Shown one piece after another: positions 8,829-17,518 of a DNA stretch of 64,000 nt (its first letter is position 1; every line of letters starts with the position of its first letter). This DNA is from Diaphorobacter ruginosibacter (GTDB taxonomy: Bacteria; Pseudomonadota; Gammaproteobacteria; Burkholderiales; Burkholderiaceae_C): positions 1,364,001 through 1,428,000 of the forward strand of contig NZ_CP060714.1 in assembly GCF_014395975.1 (NCBI RefSeq). Reading direction: 5' to 3'. The notes below the pieces were generated by a model. It had not been told where the DNA came from. It did not search any database and was given only the letters and a program-made list of their open reading frames with translations. Position numbers and translations under genes: made by a program.

Positions 8829-9776
8829 ATGCGTGTCCTGATCATCGGTTGCGGCGACGTCGGAATGCGCGCGGCAAGGCAGCTGGGGGCGGCAGGCGCC
8901 GCCGCCGCGGGCTCGCCGGCTGCGCGCCCCAGGGTGTCGCTGTCCGCGCTGACGAGCTCCATGGATCGCCGTGCGCCGCTACGTGGGCAGGGAATCCAGC
9001 CGCTGCTTGGAAATCTAGACGACGAGGCGACGCTCAGGCGCCTTGCCGGGGTCTTTCATCGTGTGCTCTATCTGGCCCCGCCCCCGGGCGAGGGCGAGAC
9101 CGGCGCCCGATGGTGGCGCGATCGGCGCAGCGAGAGCGTGGTTCGCGCATTGCGCCTGCGGGCGCTGCCTGATGCCTTGGTGTATGTGTCGACCACGGGC
9201 GTGTACGGCGATTGCGAAGGGGCGACGGTAAGCGAAAGCCGTCCGGTTGCGCCCGCCACGCCCCGTGCGCACCGGCGCGTGAACGCGGAGCGCGCCATGC
9301 GCCATCTGGGACGGGTCGGCACGCGCGTGAGCGTGCTGCGGGTGCCGGGCATCTACGGGCTCGACCGCGAGGGCGGCACGCCGGTGGCGCGGCTGCAGCG
9401 CGGAACGCCCGTGCTGGCAGCGCAGGACGACGTGTACACCAACCATATCCAGGCGGACGATCTCGCTGCTGCCTGTCTGGCCGCACTGTGGCGTGGCAGG
9501 CCGCAGCGCGTCTACAACGTGGGCGATCGCTCCGACCTGAAGATGGGGGACTACTTCGACCTGGCGGCCGATCTGTTCGGCATGCCGCGCCCGCCGCGCG
9601 TGGCGCGCGATGCCGCGACGCAGCAGTTGCCGGTGTCGCTGCTGAGCTTCATGAGCGAGTCACGGCGCCTTGACACGACGCGCATGCACGATGAGTTGCG
9701 TGTCGTGCTGCGCTATCCCACCGTGCGCGAGGGTCTGTCGGGCCTGTCCATGCGCGATGAGAATCACAGCGCTTAA
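8829..9776 (+). CDS. NAD-dependent epimerase/dehydratase-type oxidoreductase (extended SDR)
   Basis: A 315-residue Rossmann protein. The N-terminal dinucleotide motif is VLIIGCGDVGMRAARQL. The LVYVSTTGVYGDCEG segment holds the Ser/Tyr-type positions of the SDR fold, and NHIQADDLAAACLAAL and YNVGDRSDLKMGDYFDLAADL are typical of the YeeZ-like SDR group. Residues about 18-45 are an Ala/Gly-rich insertion after the first helix. Substrate unknown. It overlaps the end of the convergent DUF4124 gene by four bases. It starts about 150 bp from the divergent flavoreductase. Confidence 0.82.
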   Translation: MRVLIIGCGDVGMRAARQLGAAGAAAAGSPAARPRVSLSALTSSMDRRAPLRGQGIQPLLGNLDDEATLRRLAGVFHRVLYLAPPPGEGETGARWWRDRRSESVVRALRLRALPDALVYVSTTGVYGDCEGATVSESRPVAPATPRAHRRVNAERAMRHLGRVGTRVSVLRVPGIYGLDREGGTPVARLQRGTPVLAAQDDVYTNHIQADDLAAACLAALWRGRPQRVYNVGDRSDLKMGDYFDLAADLFGMPRPPRVARDAATQQLPVSLLSFMSESRRLDTTRMHDELRVVLRYPTVREGLSGLSMRDENHSA

Positions 9777-10501
9777 GGTGTTCTTCGCGGATAGACATTG
9801 CCCGCCGCATCGGTGCAGCGGAACACATTGCAGTTCGTGAACACGGGCGGCTTGGGCTGGGGTTGGGGTCGAACCGGTGGATGAATCGGGTGGGGTGGAC
9901 GCACCACGTAGGGGGCATATCCGTTGTTGTAGTTGACGTTGCGCTCCCGGTCGCGCTGGGCCTGCACCCATTGGTCGGGCGTAAGGCAGGCCTGCTCGGC
10001 CTTGCGCTGTGCATCCTCGAGGCGTGCTGCCTCGTCATACATGCCCTGGCCCGTGCTGTCCTGCACGCTCTGCAGGTTGCGGCGCGCCTGTGCGCATTCG
10101 GGCGAGTTGGCAGGCCCGCCGTTCTGCTGCGGAGGCTGGGCGCGCGCCTGGCGCTCCTGTTCCTGCCGCTGGCGGGTTTCGTCCTGCTGGCGCTGACGCG
10201 CGTCGAGTTCAAGGCGCTCGCGGCGGCGCTCCTGCGCCTGGGCGGCTTGTTCGCGTTCCGCCTGGATGTCCTCGGGCGACCTGCGTGCCTCGATCTCGTC
10301 CATGCGCGAGCCACTGGCGCATTTCCCATCGGTATAGCTCACCTTGCCTGTGGCGGGATCCGTGCACCGCATCACCTGGGCGTGGGTAACGGACACGCCA
10401 GCCACGCCGGACGCGGTCAGCATGCCGCACAGCAGCGCTCGGCGCAATGACCGGGAAGGCTCGAAGGGACGGACGAGGCGGTCGATGCGGCTGATGCTCA
10501 T
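9773..10501 (-). CDS. DUF4124-domain exported protein
   Basis: A 242-residue exported protein. A basic N-terminus is followed by a hydrophobic signal segment ending near THA. The DUF4124 motif then appears (RCTDPATGKVSYTDGKC). The middle is a highly charged Gln/Arg/Glu helical or coiled-coil region (about 75-130), followed by a Cys-containing part and a Pro-rich stretch. The last 20 residues repeat the motif (FRCTDAAGNVYPR). Function unknown; such proteins are common envelope proteins of Betaproteobacteria. The lipoprotein gene lies about 100 bp upstream on the same strand, with a terminator between. Confidence 0.75.
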   Translation of the reverse strand: MSISRIDRLVRPFEPSRSLRRALLCGMLTASGVAGVSVTHAQVMRCTDPATGKVSYTDGKCASGSRMDEIEARRSPEDIQAEREQAAQAQERRRERLELDARQRQQDETRQRQEQERQARAQPPQQNGGPANSPECAQARRNLQSVQDSTGQGMYDEAARLEDAQRKAEQACLTPDQWVQAQRDRERNVNYNNGYAPYVVRPPHPIHPPVRPQPQPKPPVFTNCNVFRCTDAAGNVYPRRTP

Positions 10502-10540
10502 GGTGGTGGGTGCGCGTTCAACGCGATCAACAGGCCGTGA

Positions 10541-10595
10541 AACGAAAAAGCAGCCGACTCATCCAGGGCTGTTGCCCGTGGAGCGTGTCGGCTGC
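10541..10595 (-). terminator. Intrinsic terminator of the lipoprotein gene
   Basis: A 9-bp stem (GCAGCCGAC at 10550-10558 with GTCGGCTGC at 10587-10595) is followed on the minus strand by TTTTTCG. It sits 12 bp after the 10608 stop, so the two exported-protein genes are probably separate transcripts. Confidence 0.75.
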
Positions 10596-10607
10596 CGCCA
10601 TGATGCC

Positions 10608-11270
10608 TCAGTTGCCCTGGCTGTTGCCAGTGCCCCAGGGGTTCTGGTTCTTGCGATGGTCGGCCTCGCGCTGTTGGCGCTGGCGCTCGAAGATCTCGGC
10701 GCGCTCGCGGTTCACACGCGGGTCGGGGTTGTTGAGCTGGCGGTTCTCCTGCTGGCGCAGGATGCGCTCGCTGCGGTTGAAGTCGCGATCGGCCTCGGGA
10801 TTGTTCGAGGGCAGGGGGCGTCCGCCGCCGCCGCGGTAACCGCCTGCGGCCCAGTTGGCCTCATCGCGGCGGCGATCGGCTTCACGGCGCTCCTGGTCGC
10901 GGCGACGATCCGCCTCGCGCCTCTCATGATCACGGCGACGGTCGGCATCGCGGCGGTCCTGGTCGCGGCGGCGCTCCCAGTCGTTGCGGCGGGCATTGTC
11001 GCGCGCGCGCCAGTCGTCGCGGTCGCGGATGTAGATGGCGCCGGAAATGCCCGGGTTGTAGGCGTAGTAGCCGCCGTCGTAGTAGTAGCCCGGGCCTTGC
11101 CAGGCCGGATAGCTGTTGTACGTGGTGTAGCTGGTGTAGCCGCCGCCATAACCTCCGCCATAACCGCCGTAGCTGCCCTGGTAGTAGGGGTCGTCGACGG
11201 CCACGCAGCCCGCGGTCAATGCGACCAGCGCGCCTGCCGTCAGAAGCTTGGAGAGCGTGGAGTAGTTCAT
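10608..11270 (-). CDS. Lipoprotein with Tyr/Gly-rich head and Arg/Asp repeat region
   Basis: A 220-residue predicted lipoprotein. The signal peptide ends in the lipobox LTAGC (Cys22). Mature residues about 25-75 are Gly/Tyr-rich (GGYGGGYGGGYTSY). Residues about 95-145 are tandem imperfect copies of a charged unit of the type RRDxxRREADRRRD, which at DNA level lie around 10860-10990. The tail is Arg/Gln-rich. The start ATG 11270 is preceded by AAGGAAG; the longer open frame to 11435 lacks a signal sequence at its N-terminus. Function unknown, probably envelope-associated. The repeat units could vary in number between strains. Confidence 0.75.
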   Translation of the reverse strand: MNYSTLSKLLTAGALVALTAGCVAVDDPYYQGSYGGYGGGYGGGYTSYTTYNSYPAWQGPGYYYDGGYYAYNPGISGAIYIRDRDDWRARDNARRNDWERRRDQDRRDADRRRDHERREADRRRDQERREADRRRDEANWAAGGYRGGGGRPLPSNNPEADRDFNRSERILRQQENRQLNNPDPRVNRERAEIFERQRQQREADHRKNQNPWGTGNSQGN

Positions 11271-11463
11271 GTCCTGTCTTCCTTTTGTAGGTGCAATCAC
11301 GCGCAAGCGTCGAACTGCGGTAGTGACGGTGAGCGGGCGCAGGGAATCGTCTCCCGAGAGCCCTTGATGATGGTTAGACGTTCTTCCGAGCATTTTCGTT
11401 GACTTCGGGGCTGTTTCTTTGTCAGCCTTTGCCATTTCTTCACATTCGAGACCGGGTGTAAGT

Positions 11464-12399
11464 TCACGCGTGGAACACGCCCGGTGCCCGCCTCAGGTAC
11501 TGTGCCAGATGTTCCAGTGCGAGCCGCACCTTGGCCGGCTGCATGCCGCGCTGCGGCGTTACGCCCCAGATGGGCAGGCCGCCCGCGCGGCCGAACTCCC
11601 AGTCGGACAGCAGGCGCACCAGCCGCCCGGCACGCAGGTGCTCCTCGACGTCCATGCTGGTGAGCAGGGCCACGCCGAGGCCCGCCTCGCACATCTGCAT
11701 CAGGGCCAGCTGGTTGTTGCTCGAGATGCGCGGCGTGATCGGCAGCACATGTTCCTCGAAAACGGGCTGTCCATTCTTCTGCGCCGGAATGCGCACCTGC
11801 AGTCCCCGGGACTCCAGCGACGACGGAAGACCCAGCCAGCTCGCGGCCAAAAGGGCCTGCAGCGTGCCGGGCGTGCCCTGCGCGGCCAGCCATTGCGGTG
11901 CTGCGCAGGGCCACCACTGCATGGCGCCCAGGCGCCGCGCCACCCATTGCGAGTCGGGCAGGTTGCCGTAGCGGATGGCCAGGTCGATGCGTGCGGATGT
12001 CAGGTCGATCTGGGCATCGTCCACCAGCAACTGGAGGCGCAACAGGGGAAAGCGGGCCAGCAGGGGGCCGAGCGCGGGAGCGATGTGCCTGGCAAAGCCC
12101 ACGGTGGATGAAATGCGCAGCTCGCCACCCGGCTCCTGGAGTTCCGCCTGCAGCTCGGCGCGGGCATTCGCAGCGGCCTCGACCATGCGCGCGCATTCGG
12201 CATAGAAACGCTGGCCCGCATCGGTGAGCGCCCATTGCCGCGTGGTGCGGTGCATAAGCGTGACGCCGCCCTCGCGCTCCAGCTGGCGGACCTGCTGGCT
12301 CACGGCCGAGGGCGTCATTCCCATGACGCGGGCGGCGGCCGTCATCGATCCCTCGCGCACCACGGCGGCGAAGACGGCCATGCGTTTGAAATCATCCAT
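11464..12399 (-). CDS. LysR-family transcriptional regulator
   Basis: A 311-residue LTTR. The winged helix-turn-helix spans residues about 5-60 (AARVMGMTPSAVSQQVRQLE), and the linker leads to the periplasmic-binding-like effector domain (GGELRISSTVGFARHIAPAL onward). It belongs to the AaeR/DmlR-like group by appearance. It is transcribed away from the NmrA-like oxidoreductase at 12525 across 125 bp that hold two good palindromes. It therefore probably controls that gene and itself. The inducer is unknown. Confidence 0.92.
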   Translation of the reverse strand: MDDFKRMAVFAAVVREGSMTAAARVMGMTPSAVSQQVRQLEREGGVTLMHRTTRQWALTDAGQRFYAECARMVEAAANARAELQAELQEPGGELRISSTVGFARHIAPALGPLLARFPLLRLQLLVDDAQIDLTSARIDLAIRYGNLPDSQWVARRLGAMQWWPCAAPQWLAAQGTPGTLQALLAASWLGLPSSLESRGLQVRIPAQKNGQPVFEEHVLPITPRISSNNQLALMQMCEAGLGVALLTSMDVEEHLRAGRLVRLLSDWEFGRAGGLPIWGVTPQRGMQPAKVRLALEHLAQYLRRAPGVFHA

Positions 12400-12410
12400 G
12401 CCGCAATTGT

Positions 12411-12465
12411 GAAGTGATACTTCAAGGTGATGGTTGAATTTGCAGGATTATCATTGAATTGATAA
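12411..12465. promoter_or_regulatory. Putative LysR operators in divergent promoter
   Basis: Two dyads lie between the divergent LysR and NmrA-like genes. GAAGTGATACTTC (12411-12423) has 5-bp arms around GAT and lies within a longer TTGTGAAGTGATACTTCAAG context. TTATCATTGAATTGATAA (12448-12465) has perfect 6-bp arms around a 6-bp centre. Spacing and size suit an LTTR recognition/activation pair. The sites are seen; the binding is inferred. Confidence 0.55.
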
Positions 12466-12524
12466 GTGCGTAACCTTGATGCCTGAATTGATTGATGATT
12501 TCCATCGAATTGAAAGGACAGGAC

Positions 12525-13175
12525 ATGAAGGTCGCATTGATTGGCGCAACAGGCTTTGTGGGTTCGGCATTGCTGGAGGAGCTTCTGCGTCGTGGGCACG
12601 AGGTAACGGCGCTCGTTCGCCATCCTGAAAAGATCGCTCTGCGCGATCACCTGAAGGTGGTGAAGGCCGACGTGCTGAACGCCGAGGATGTGAAGAGCGC
12701 CGTGAGCGGCAGCGATGCCGTCGTCAGTGCCTACAACGCGGGATGGGGCAACCCGGACATCTACAACGATTTCATGAAGGGCTCGCGTGCCATCGTCGCC
12801 GGGGTCAAGGCAGCGGGCGTCAAGCGCTACCTGGTGGTGGGTGGCGCAGGCAGCCTGTACGTCAACGGCGCGCAACTGGTGGATTCGCCGGACTTTCCGG
12901 CCGCCATCTACCCCGGCGCCAGCGCTGCGCGCGACATGCTCACCGAGCTGCAGGCGGAATCCTCGCTCGACTGGACATTGCTCAGCCCACCCATTGCGAT
13001 GCAGCTTGGCGCGCACGGCGAGCGCACGGGCCGGTATCGCGTGGGGCAGGACGCACCGCTGATGCAGCCCGACGGTCAGCCGGGCACGATCTCCGCGGCC
13101 GATCTCGCGGTGGCGCTGGTGGATGCGCTGGAGAAGCATCTCCATCCGCGCGAACGTTTCACCGTGGCCTATTGA
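12525..13175 (+). CDS. NAD(P)H-binding NmrA/YwnB-like oxidoreductase
   Basis: A 216-residue atypical SDR. It begins directly with the nucleotide motif MKVALIGATGFVGSALLEEL. LVRHPEKI marks the end of strand 2, and GVKRYLVVGGAGSLY and SSLDWTLLSPP follow. There is no classical catalytic Tyr-Lys pair, as in NmrA-type sensors and NADH-flavin reductase-like proteins. Start ATG 12525 follows AAAGGACAGG; the open frame begins at 12492 but without such a site. It is divergent from and probably regulated by the LysR at 11464. Substrate unknown. Confidence 0.82.
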   Translation: MKVALIGATGFVGSALLEELLRRGHEVTALVRHPEKIALRDHLKVVKADVLNAEDVKSAVSGSDAVVSAYNAGWGNPDIYNDFMKGSRAIVAGVKAAGVKRYLVVGGAGSLYVNGAQLVDSPDFPAAIYPGASAARDMLTELQAESSLDWTLLSPPIAMQLGAHGERTGRYRVGQDAPLMQPDGQPGTISAADLAVALVDALEKHLHPRERFTVAY

Positions 13176-13446
13176 CGGTAATAGAGGACCGCAAGGCCGT
13201 TGCGATCTGCATGCAGGCAGTGTGACTACGCAGCCTCCGTGCTCGCCCCGGACGGGCACAACATCGAGGCGGTGTGCCATACCCCCGGAGGCATGAGACA
13301 GGGGAGGGCCCGGAAGATCCCTGGGCCCGCATCAGGGCCATCGTGCGCACGGGATGAAGAACCTGCGGCATGCGAGCACAATCGCATGCTGCGCTGCAGC
13401 ATTGCTCCATCCATCGGGCTGCCGGCGCCGAATTTTTTCTCCTTCC

Positions 13447-14694
13447 ATGTCTTCGACTGATTCACTCCCGTCACCTTCCATCGCATCCAGTTCCGTCGCC
13501 GGGAGCGGCGCGCAGCGCTCGAACCGCCAGGCATGGCTCAGTGTGATCGCACTGGCACTCGGCGCGTTCGTCTTCAACACCACCGAGTTCGTGCCCGTGG
13601 GCCTGCTGAGCGATATCGGCAACAGTTTCGGCATGCGTACCGAGCAGGTCGGGCTGATGCTCACCATCTACGCGTGGATCGTCGCGCTCACGTCGCTGCC
13701 CTGCATGTTGATGACCAGCCACATGGAGCGGCGCAAGCTGCTGATGGGCGTGTTTGCGCTGTTCATCGTGAGCCATGTGCTGTCGGCGGTGGCATGGAGC
13801 TTTTTCACGCTGATGCTCAGCCGCGTGGGCATTGCGCTCTCGCATGCGGTGTTCTGGTCGATCACGGCCGCGCTGGCCGTGCGTGTCGCGCCCGAAGGCA
13901 AGAAGGCGCCGGCACTGAGCCTGCTGGCCACCGGCACGACGCTGGCCATGGTGCTTGGCATTCCCCTGGGCCGCGTGGTGGGCGAGGCGCTGGGCTGGCG
14001 CACGACGTTCGGCCTGATCGGCGTGGTGGCGTTGACGGTCATGCTGGCGCTGTGGCGCCTGCTGCCCGCGCTTCCCAGCGAGAATGCGGGTTCGGCGAGC
14101 AGCGTGCCGATGCTGCTCAGGCGGCCGGCCCTTGTCGCCACCTATGCATTGCTCATCCTGATGGTGACCGCGCAGTTCACGGTCTACAGCTACATCGAGC
14201 CGCTGATCCAGAACGTGGCCGGACTCAGCGCGCAGACCACCACCTGGGTGCTGCTGCTGTATGGCGGAATGGGGATTGTGGGAAGCGTGTTCTTCAGCGC
14301 GTTCGGCCTGCGCTGGCCCCGCGCGTTCCTGCTGGCCACGCTGACCACGCTGACGGCCTGCCTGTGGGCATTCCTGCCCAGTGCGGCATCGCTGCCGGCG
14401 CTGTACATCGTCTGCGCCGTCTGGGGCGTGGCCATGCTGTGCATGGCATTGACGCTGCAGGCGAAGGTGCTGCGGCTTGCGTCCGACGCCACGGACGTCG
14501 GCATGTCCCTGTTCTCGGGTCTCTTCAATGTGGGGATCGGGGCTGGTGCGCTGCTCGGCAGCCAGGTCGGCACCCATGCAGGCCTTGAACACCTGGGCGT
14601 GGTCGGCGGCAGCCTGGCGCTGCTCGGGCTGGTGTGGTGCGTCTTCGCGAGCTGGAAATGGGCCGCGAGCTTTTCCCCTGCGCCGCAGAAGTGA
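13447..14694 (+). CDS. sotB: Sugar efflux transporter, MFS family (SotB-like)
   Basis: A 415-residue twelve-helix major facilitator of the DHA1/SotB group. The diagnostic first helix AFVFNTTEFVPVGLLSDIG and the loop-2 region ending SLPCMLMTSHMERRKLL match SotB (YdeA), an exporter of arabinose and similar sugars in enterobacteria. The start ATG 13447 follows a pyrimidine-rich stretch without a good Shine-Dalgarno. An in-frame ATG at 13354 would add 31 residues of no membrane character. It stands alone. The real substrate may differ from sugars. Confidence 0.85.
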   Translation: MSSTDSLPSPSIASSSVAGSGAQRSNRQAWLSVIALALGAFVFNTTEFVPVGLLSDIGNSFGMRTEQVGLMLTIYAWIVALTSLPCMLMTSHMERRKLLMGVFALFIVSHVLSAVAWSFFTLMLSRVGIALSHAVFWSITAALAVRVAPEGKKAPALSLLATGTTLAMVLGIPLGRVVGEALGWRTTFGLIGVVALTVMLALWRLLPALPSENAGSASSVPMLLRRPALVATYALLILMVTAQFTVYSYIEPLIQNVAGLSAQTTTWVLLLYGGMGIVGSVFFSAFGLRWPRAFLLATLTTLTACLWAFLPSAASLPALYIVCAVWGVAMLCMALTLQAKVLRLASDATDVGMSLFSGLFNVGIGAGALLGSQVGTHAGLEHLGVVGGSLALLGLVWCVFASWKWAASFSPAPQK

Positions 14695-14756
14695 GCGGGC
14701 CGGTGACTGTACCGGCGATCCCTTCTGCCCATGCAGCCGCTGGCGCCACCGTCTCG

Positions 14757-16010
14757 TCAGACGATCTTTTCCGCCTTGAGGCGGGCTATTTCCTCAGCGC
14801 CGAATCCCATTTCCAGCAGCACCTCGTCGGTGTGTTGCCCGAGCGCTGGTGACGCATTGCGGTAGGTGACGGGCGTGCCCGACATGCGGATGGGGTTGGC
14901 CACGCCAGGAATGCTGCTCACATGGTCGGGTGCCGGTGCATCGCCCCAGCGCGGCAGGTCGATGCGCAGGCCGCGCGCCTTCACCTGAGGATCCTCGAAT
15001 GCATCGGCCAGCGTGTTGATCGGGCCGCAGGGGACGGCCTTGTCTTCGAACAATGCCACCCATTCGCCGGTGGTGCGCGTCTTCATCACCGGAGTCATCA
15101 GGTCAAGCAGGGCCTGGCGGTTGGCGACGCGGTTGCGGTTGGTGGCAAAGCGCTCGTCGGCCGACCATTCGGGGTGATCCACCGCCGAGCAGAACCGCGC
15201 GAACTGGCCGTCGTTGCCGATGGCCAGCAGCACGTTGCCGTCGGCGGATGGGAAGTCCTGGTAGGGCGTGAGGCTGGGGTGCTGGTTGCCGGCACGCGTG
15301 GGCGCCTTGCCGCTGGCGAGATAACCCGATGCCTGGTTGCACTGGATTGCCATGGCAACGTCGAGCAGCGCCATGTCGATGTGCTGGCCTTCTCCGGTCG
15401 CGTTGCGCGCATGCAGGGCGGCCTGCACAGCGTTGGCGGCATAGAGCCCGGTGAGCACGTCGATCACCGCCACGCCCACTTTCAGCGGCCCACCGCCGGG
15501 CTCGCCGTCGGCATGGCCGGTGATGCTCATGAGGCCGCTCATGGCCTGCACCATCAGGTCGTAGCCCGCGCGCTCCGCGTACGGCCCGGTCTGGCCGAAG
15601 CCGGTGACGGAGCAATAGACGAGGCGCGGATTGATCTCGCGAAGGCTCTCGTAGTCCAGCCCGTACTGCCGCAGGCCGCCGACCTTGAAGTTCTCCACCA
15701 GTACGTCCGCTTCGGCCGCCATCCGGCGTATCAGTTGCTGGCCGCCGGGCGTTGCCATGTCGATGGTGATTGAGCGCTTGTTGCGGTTGCAGGACGTGTA
15801 GTAGCTTGCCTGCTGCGTGACCTCCCCATCGTCGTCGCGCAGGAAGGGAGGGCCCCACTGGCGGGTGTCATCCCCGGCGAGGGGGCGTTCGACCTTCACC
15901 ACGTCGGCACCGAGATCGGCCAGCATCTGGGTGCACCAGGGGCCTGCCAGCACCCGGGACAGGTCGAGCACCTTGATGCCGGAAAGCGCACTTCTTGGAT
16001 GGGTTGTCAT
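14757..16010 (-). CDS. gcdG: CaiB/BaiF CoA-transferase, probable (succinyl-CoA:)glutarate CoA-transferase
   Basis: A 417-residue class III CoA-transferase. The N-terminal motif is GIKVLDLSRVLAGPWCTQML, the CoA-binding CNRNKRSITIDM is present, and the catalytic Asp lies in GYDLMVQAMSGLM. It would activate glutarate to glutaryl-CoA, feeding GcdH. The role is assigned from context: in Pseudomonas the gcdR-gcdH-gcdG set has the same content and a divergent LysR regulator. It lies 146 bp after gcdH on the same strand, so the two are probably one transcript. On sequence alone the acid substrate could not be chosen. Confidence 0.85.
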   Translation of the reverse strand: MTTHPRSALSGIKVLDLSRVLAGPWCTQMLADLGADVVKVERPLAGDDTRQWGPPFLRDDDGEVTQQASYYTSCNRNKRSITIDMATPGGQQLIRRMAAEADVLVENFKVGGLRQYGLDYESLREINPRLVYCSVTGFGQTGPYAERAGYDLMVQAMSGLMSITGHADGEPGGGPLKVGVAVIDVLTGLYAANAVQAALHARNATGEGQHIDMALLDVAMAIQCNQASGYLASGKAPTRAGNQHPSLTPYQDFPSADGNVLLAIGNDGQFARFCSAVDHPEWSADERFATNRNRVANRQALLDLMTPVMKTRTTGEWVALFEDKAVPCGPINTLADAFEDPQVKARGLRIDLPRWGDAPAPDHVSSIPGVANPIRMSGTPVTYRNASPALGQHTDEVLLEMGFGAEEIARLKAEKIV

Positions 16011-16140
16011 GTCTCGTTGTGTTTCTTGATGCAGCCTGCGGCGGCACCGGGTCCATCACGGAAAGGCCGGCATGCCTGCAGCCCCGCCGGCGCGGTGCAC
16101 CGGATGGGACCGCATGGCAATCCGCCAGCCGGTCAAACCG

Positions 16141-16156
16141 TTGATCAATCGATCAA
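16141..16156. repeat. Perfect dyad directly after the gcdH stop
   Basis: TTGATCAATCGATCAA (6-bp arms, 4-bp centre) abuts the gcdH stop codon at 16157 on the gcdH side of the gcdH-gcdG gap. It lacks a T-run, so it is not an obvious terminator. It could be a small hairpin that affects downstream expression or mRNA ends, or chance. Confidence 0.35.
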
Positions 16157-17353
16157 TCAGTTGGCAAACGCCGCGAGGCCCGTCTGCGCGCGGCCGAGGA
16201 TCAGCGCATGCACGTCGTGAGTGCCTTCGTAGGTGTTCACCACTTCCAGGTTCACCAGATGGCGGGCCACGCCGAATTCGTCGCTGATGCCGTTTCCACC
16301 CATCATGTCGCGCGCCATGCGGGCAATGTCCAGGGCCTTGCCGCAGTTGTTGCGCTTGATGATCGAGGTGCCCTCGACCGATGCGATGCCCTCGTCCTTC
16401 ATGCGGCCGAAACGCAGCGCTGCCTGCAGGCCGAGCGCGATCTCCGTCTGCATGTCGGCCAGCTTCTTCTGGATCAGCTGGTTGGCGGCAAGAGGGCGGC
16501 CGAACTGCTTGCGGTCCAGGGTGTACTGGCGTGCCGTGTGCCAGCAGAACTCCGCCGCACCCATGGCACCCCAGGCGATGCCGTAGCGTGCGCTGTTCAG
16601 GCAGGTGAACGGACCCTTCAGGCCCTGCACTTCGGGGAAGGCGTTTTCTTCGGGAACGAACACGTCGTCCATCACGATCTCGCCGGTGATCGATGCGCGC
16701 AGGCCGACCTTGCCATGGATGGCGGGTGCGGTCAGGCCCTTCATGCCCTTCTCCAGCACGAAGCCGCGGATCGGGCCGACGGCACCGCCCTCGCTCACTT
16801 CCTTGGCCCAGACGACGAACACGTCGGCGATCGGGCTGTTGGTGATCCACATCTTGTTGCCCTTGAGCCTGTAGCCACCATCGACCTTGTAGGCGCGCGT
16901 GGCCATGCTGCCGGGGTCGGAGCCGTGATCGGGTTCGGTCAGGCCGAAGCAGCCGATGTATTCGCCGCTTGCCAGCTTGGGCAGGTACTTCTGCTTCTGC
17001 GCTTCGCTACCGAACTCGTAGATCGGCACCATCACGAGCGAACTCTGCACGCTGGCCATCGAGCGGTAGCCCGAGTCCACGCGCTCGACTTCACGCGCGA
17101 TCAGGCCATAGGCCACGTAGTTCAGGCCGGGGCCGCCGTACTGCTCGGGGATGGTGGGGCCGAGCAGGCCGACTTCACCCATCTCGCGGAAGATGCTTGC
17201 CTCCGTTTTCTCATGGCGGAACTGTTCGAGCACGCGCGGAGCCAGCTTGTCCTGGCAGTACGCGGCGGCGGCATCGCGGATCGCGCGCTCGTCGTCGGTC
17301 AGCTGCTGTTCGATCAGAAAGGGGTCGTCCCATTGGAAGCGTGCGTGGGCCAT
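16157..17353 (-). CDS. gcdH: Glutaryl-CoA dehydrogenase
   Basis: A 398-residue FAD enzyme that oxidises and decarboxylates glutaryl-CoA to crotonyl-CoA in lysine, tryptophan and glutarate breakdown. The N-terminus (FQWDDPFLIEQQLTDDERAI), GCFGLTEPDHGSDPGSMATR and the catalytic Glu in NTYEGTHDVHALILGRA are hallmarks of GcdH and set it apart from ordinary acyl-CoA dehydrogenases. The neighbours are gcdG downstream and gcdR divergently upstream, so this is a complete glutarate-use locus without lysine-side genes. Confidence 0.95.
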   Translation of the reverse strand: MAHARFQWDDPFLIEQQLTDDERAIRDAAAAYCQDKLAPRVLEQFRHEKTEASIFREMGEVGLLGPTIPEQYGGPGLNYVAYGLIAREVERVDSGYRSMASVQSSLVMVPIYEFGSEAQKQKYLPKLASGEYIGCFGLTEPDHGSDPGSMATRAYKVDGGYRLKGNKMWITNSPIADVFVVWAKEVSEGGAVGPIRGFVLEKGMKGLTAPAIHGKVGLRASITGEIVMDDVFVPEENAFPEVQGLKGPFTCLNSARYGIAWGAMGAAEFCWHTARQYTLDRKQFGRPLAANQLIQKKLADMQTEIALGLQAALRFGRMKDEGIASVEGTSIIKRNNCGKALDIARMARDMMGGNGISDEFGVARHLVNLEVVNTYEGTHDVHALILGRAQTGLAAFAN

Positions 17354-17469
17354 GTGTCGTGTCTCCGAAGTGAGGAAGAAAGAGGGGATTCGGGTCTGGA
17401 TCCTGCATGCAGGACCTTGGACGATGGACGCATGTTAGTCCCCGGGATGTGCCTGGGGCAAACGATTTG

Positions 17470-17484
17470 ATTTCATCCAGAAAT
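17470..17484. promoter_or_regulatory. Putative GcdR operator
   Basis: ATTTCATCCAGAAAT, a 15-bp dyad with 5-bp perfect arms, lies 34 bp before the gcdR start in the 165-bp gcdH/gcdR gap. It fits the LysR T-N11-A pattern. No footprint is known to me. Confidence 0.5.
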
Positions 17485-17518
17485 GCAAAATACTCATACA
17501 TGAATAGAATGCGATCCC

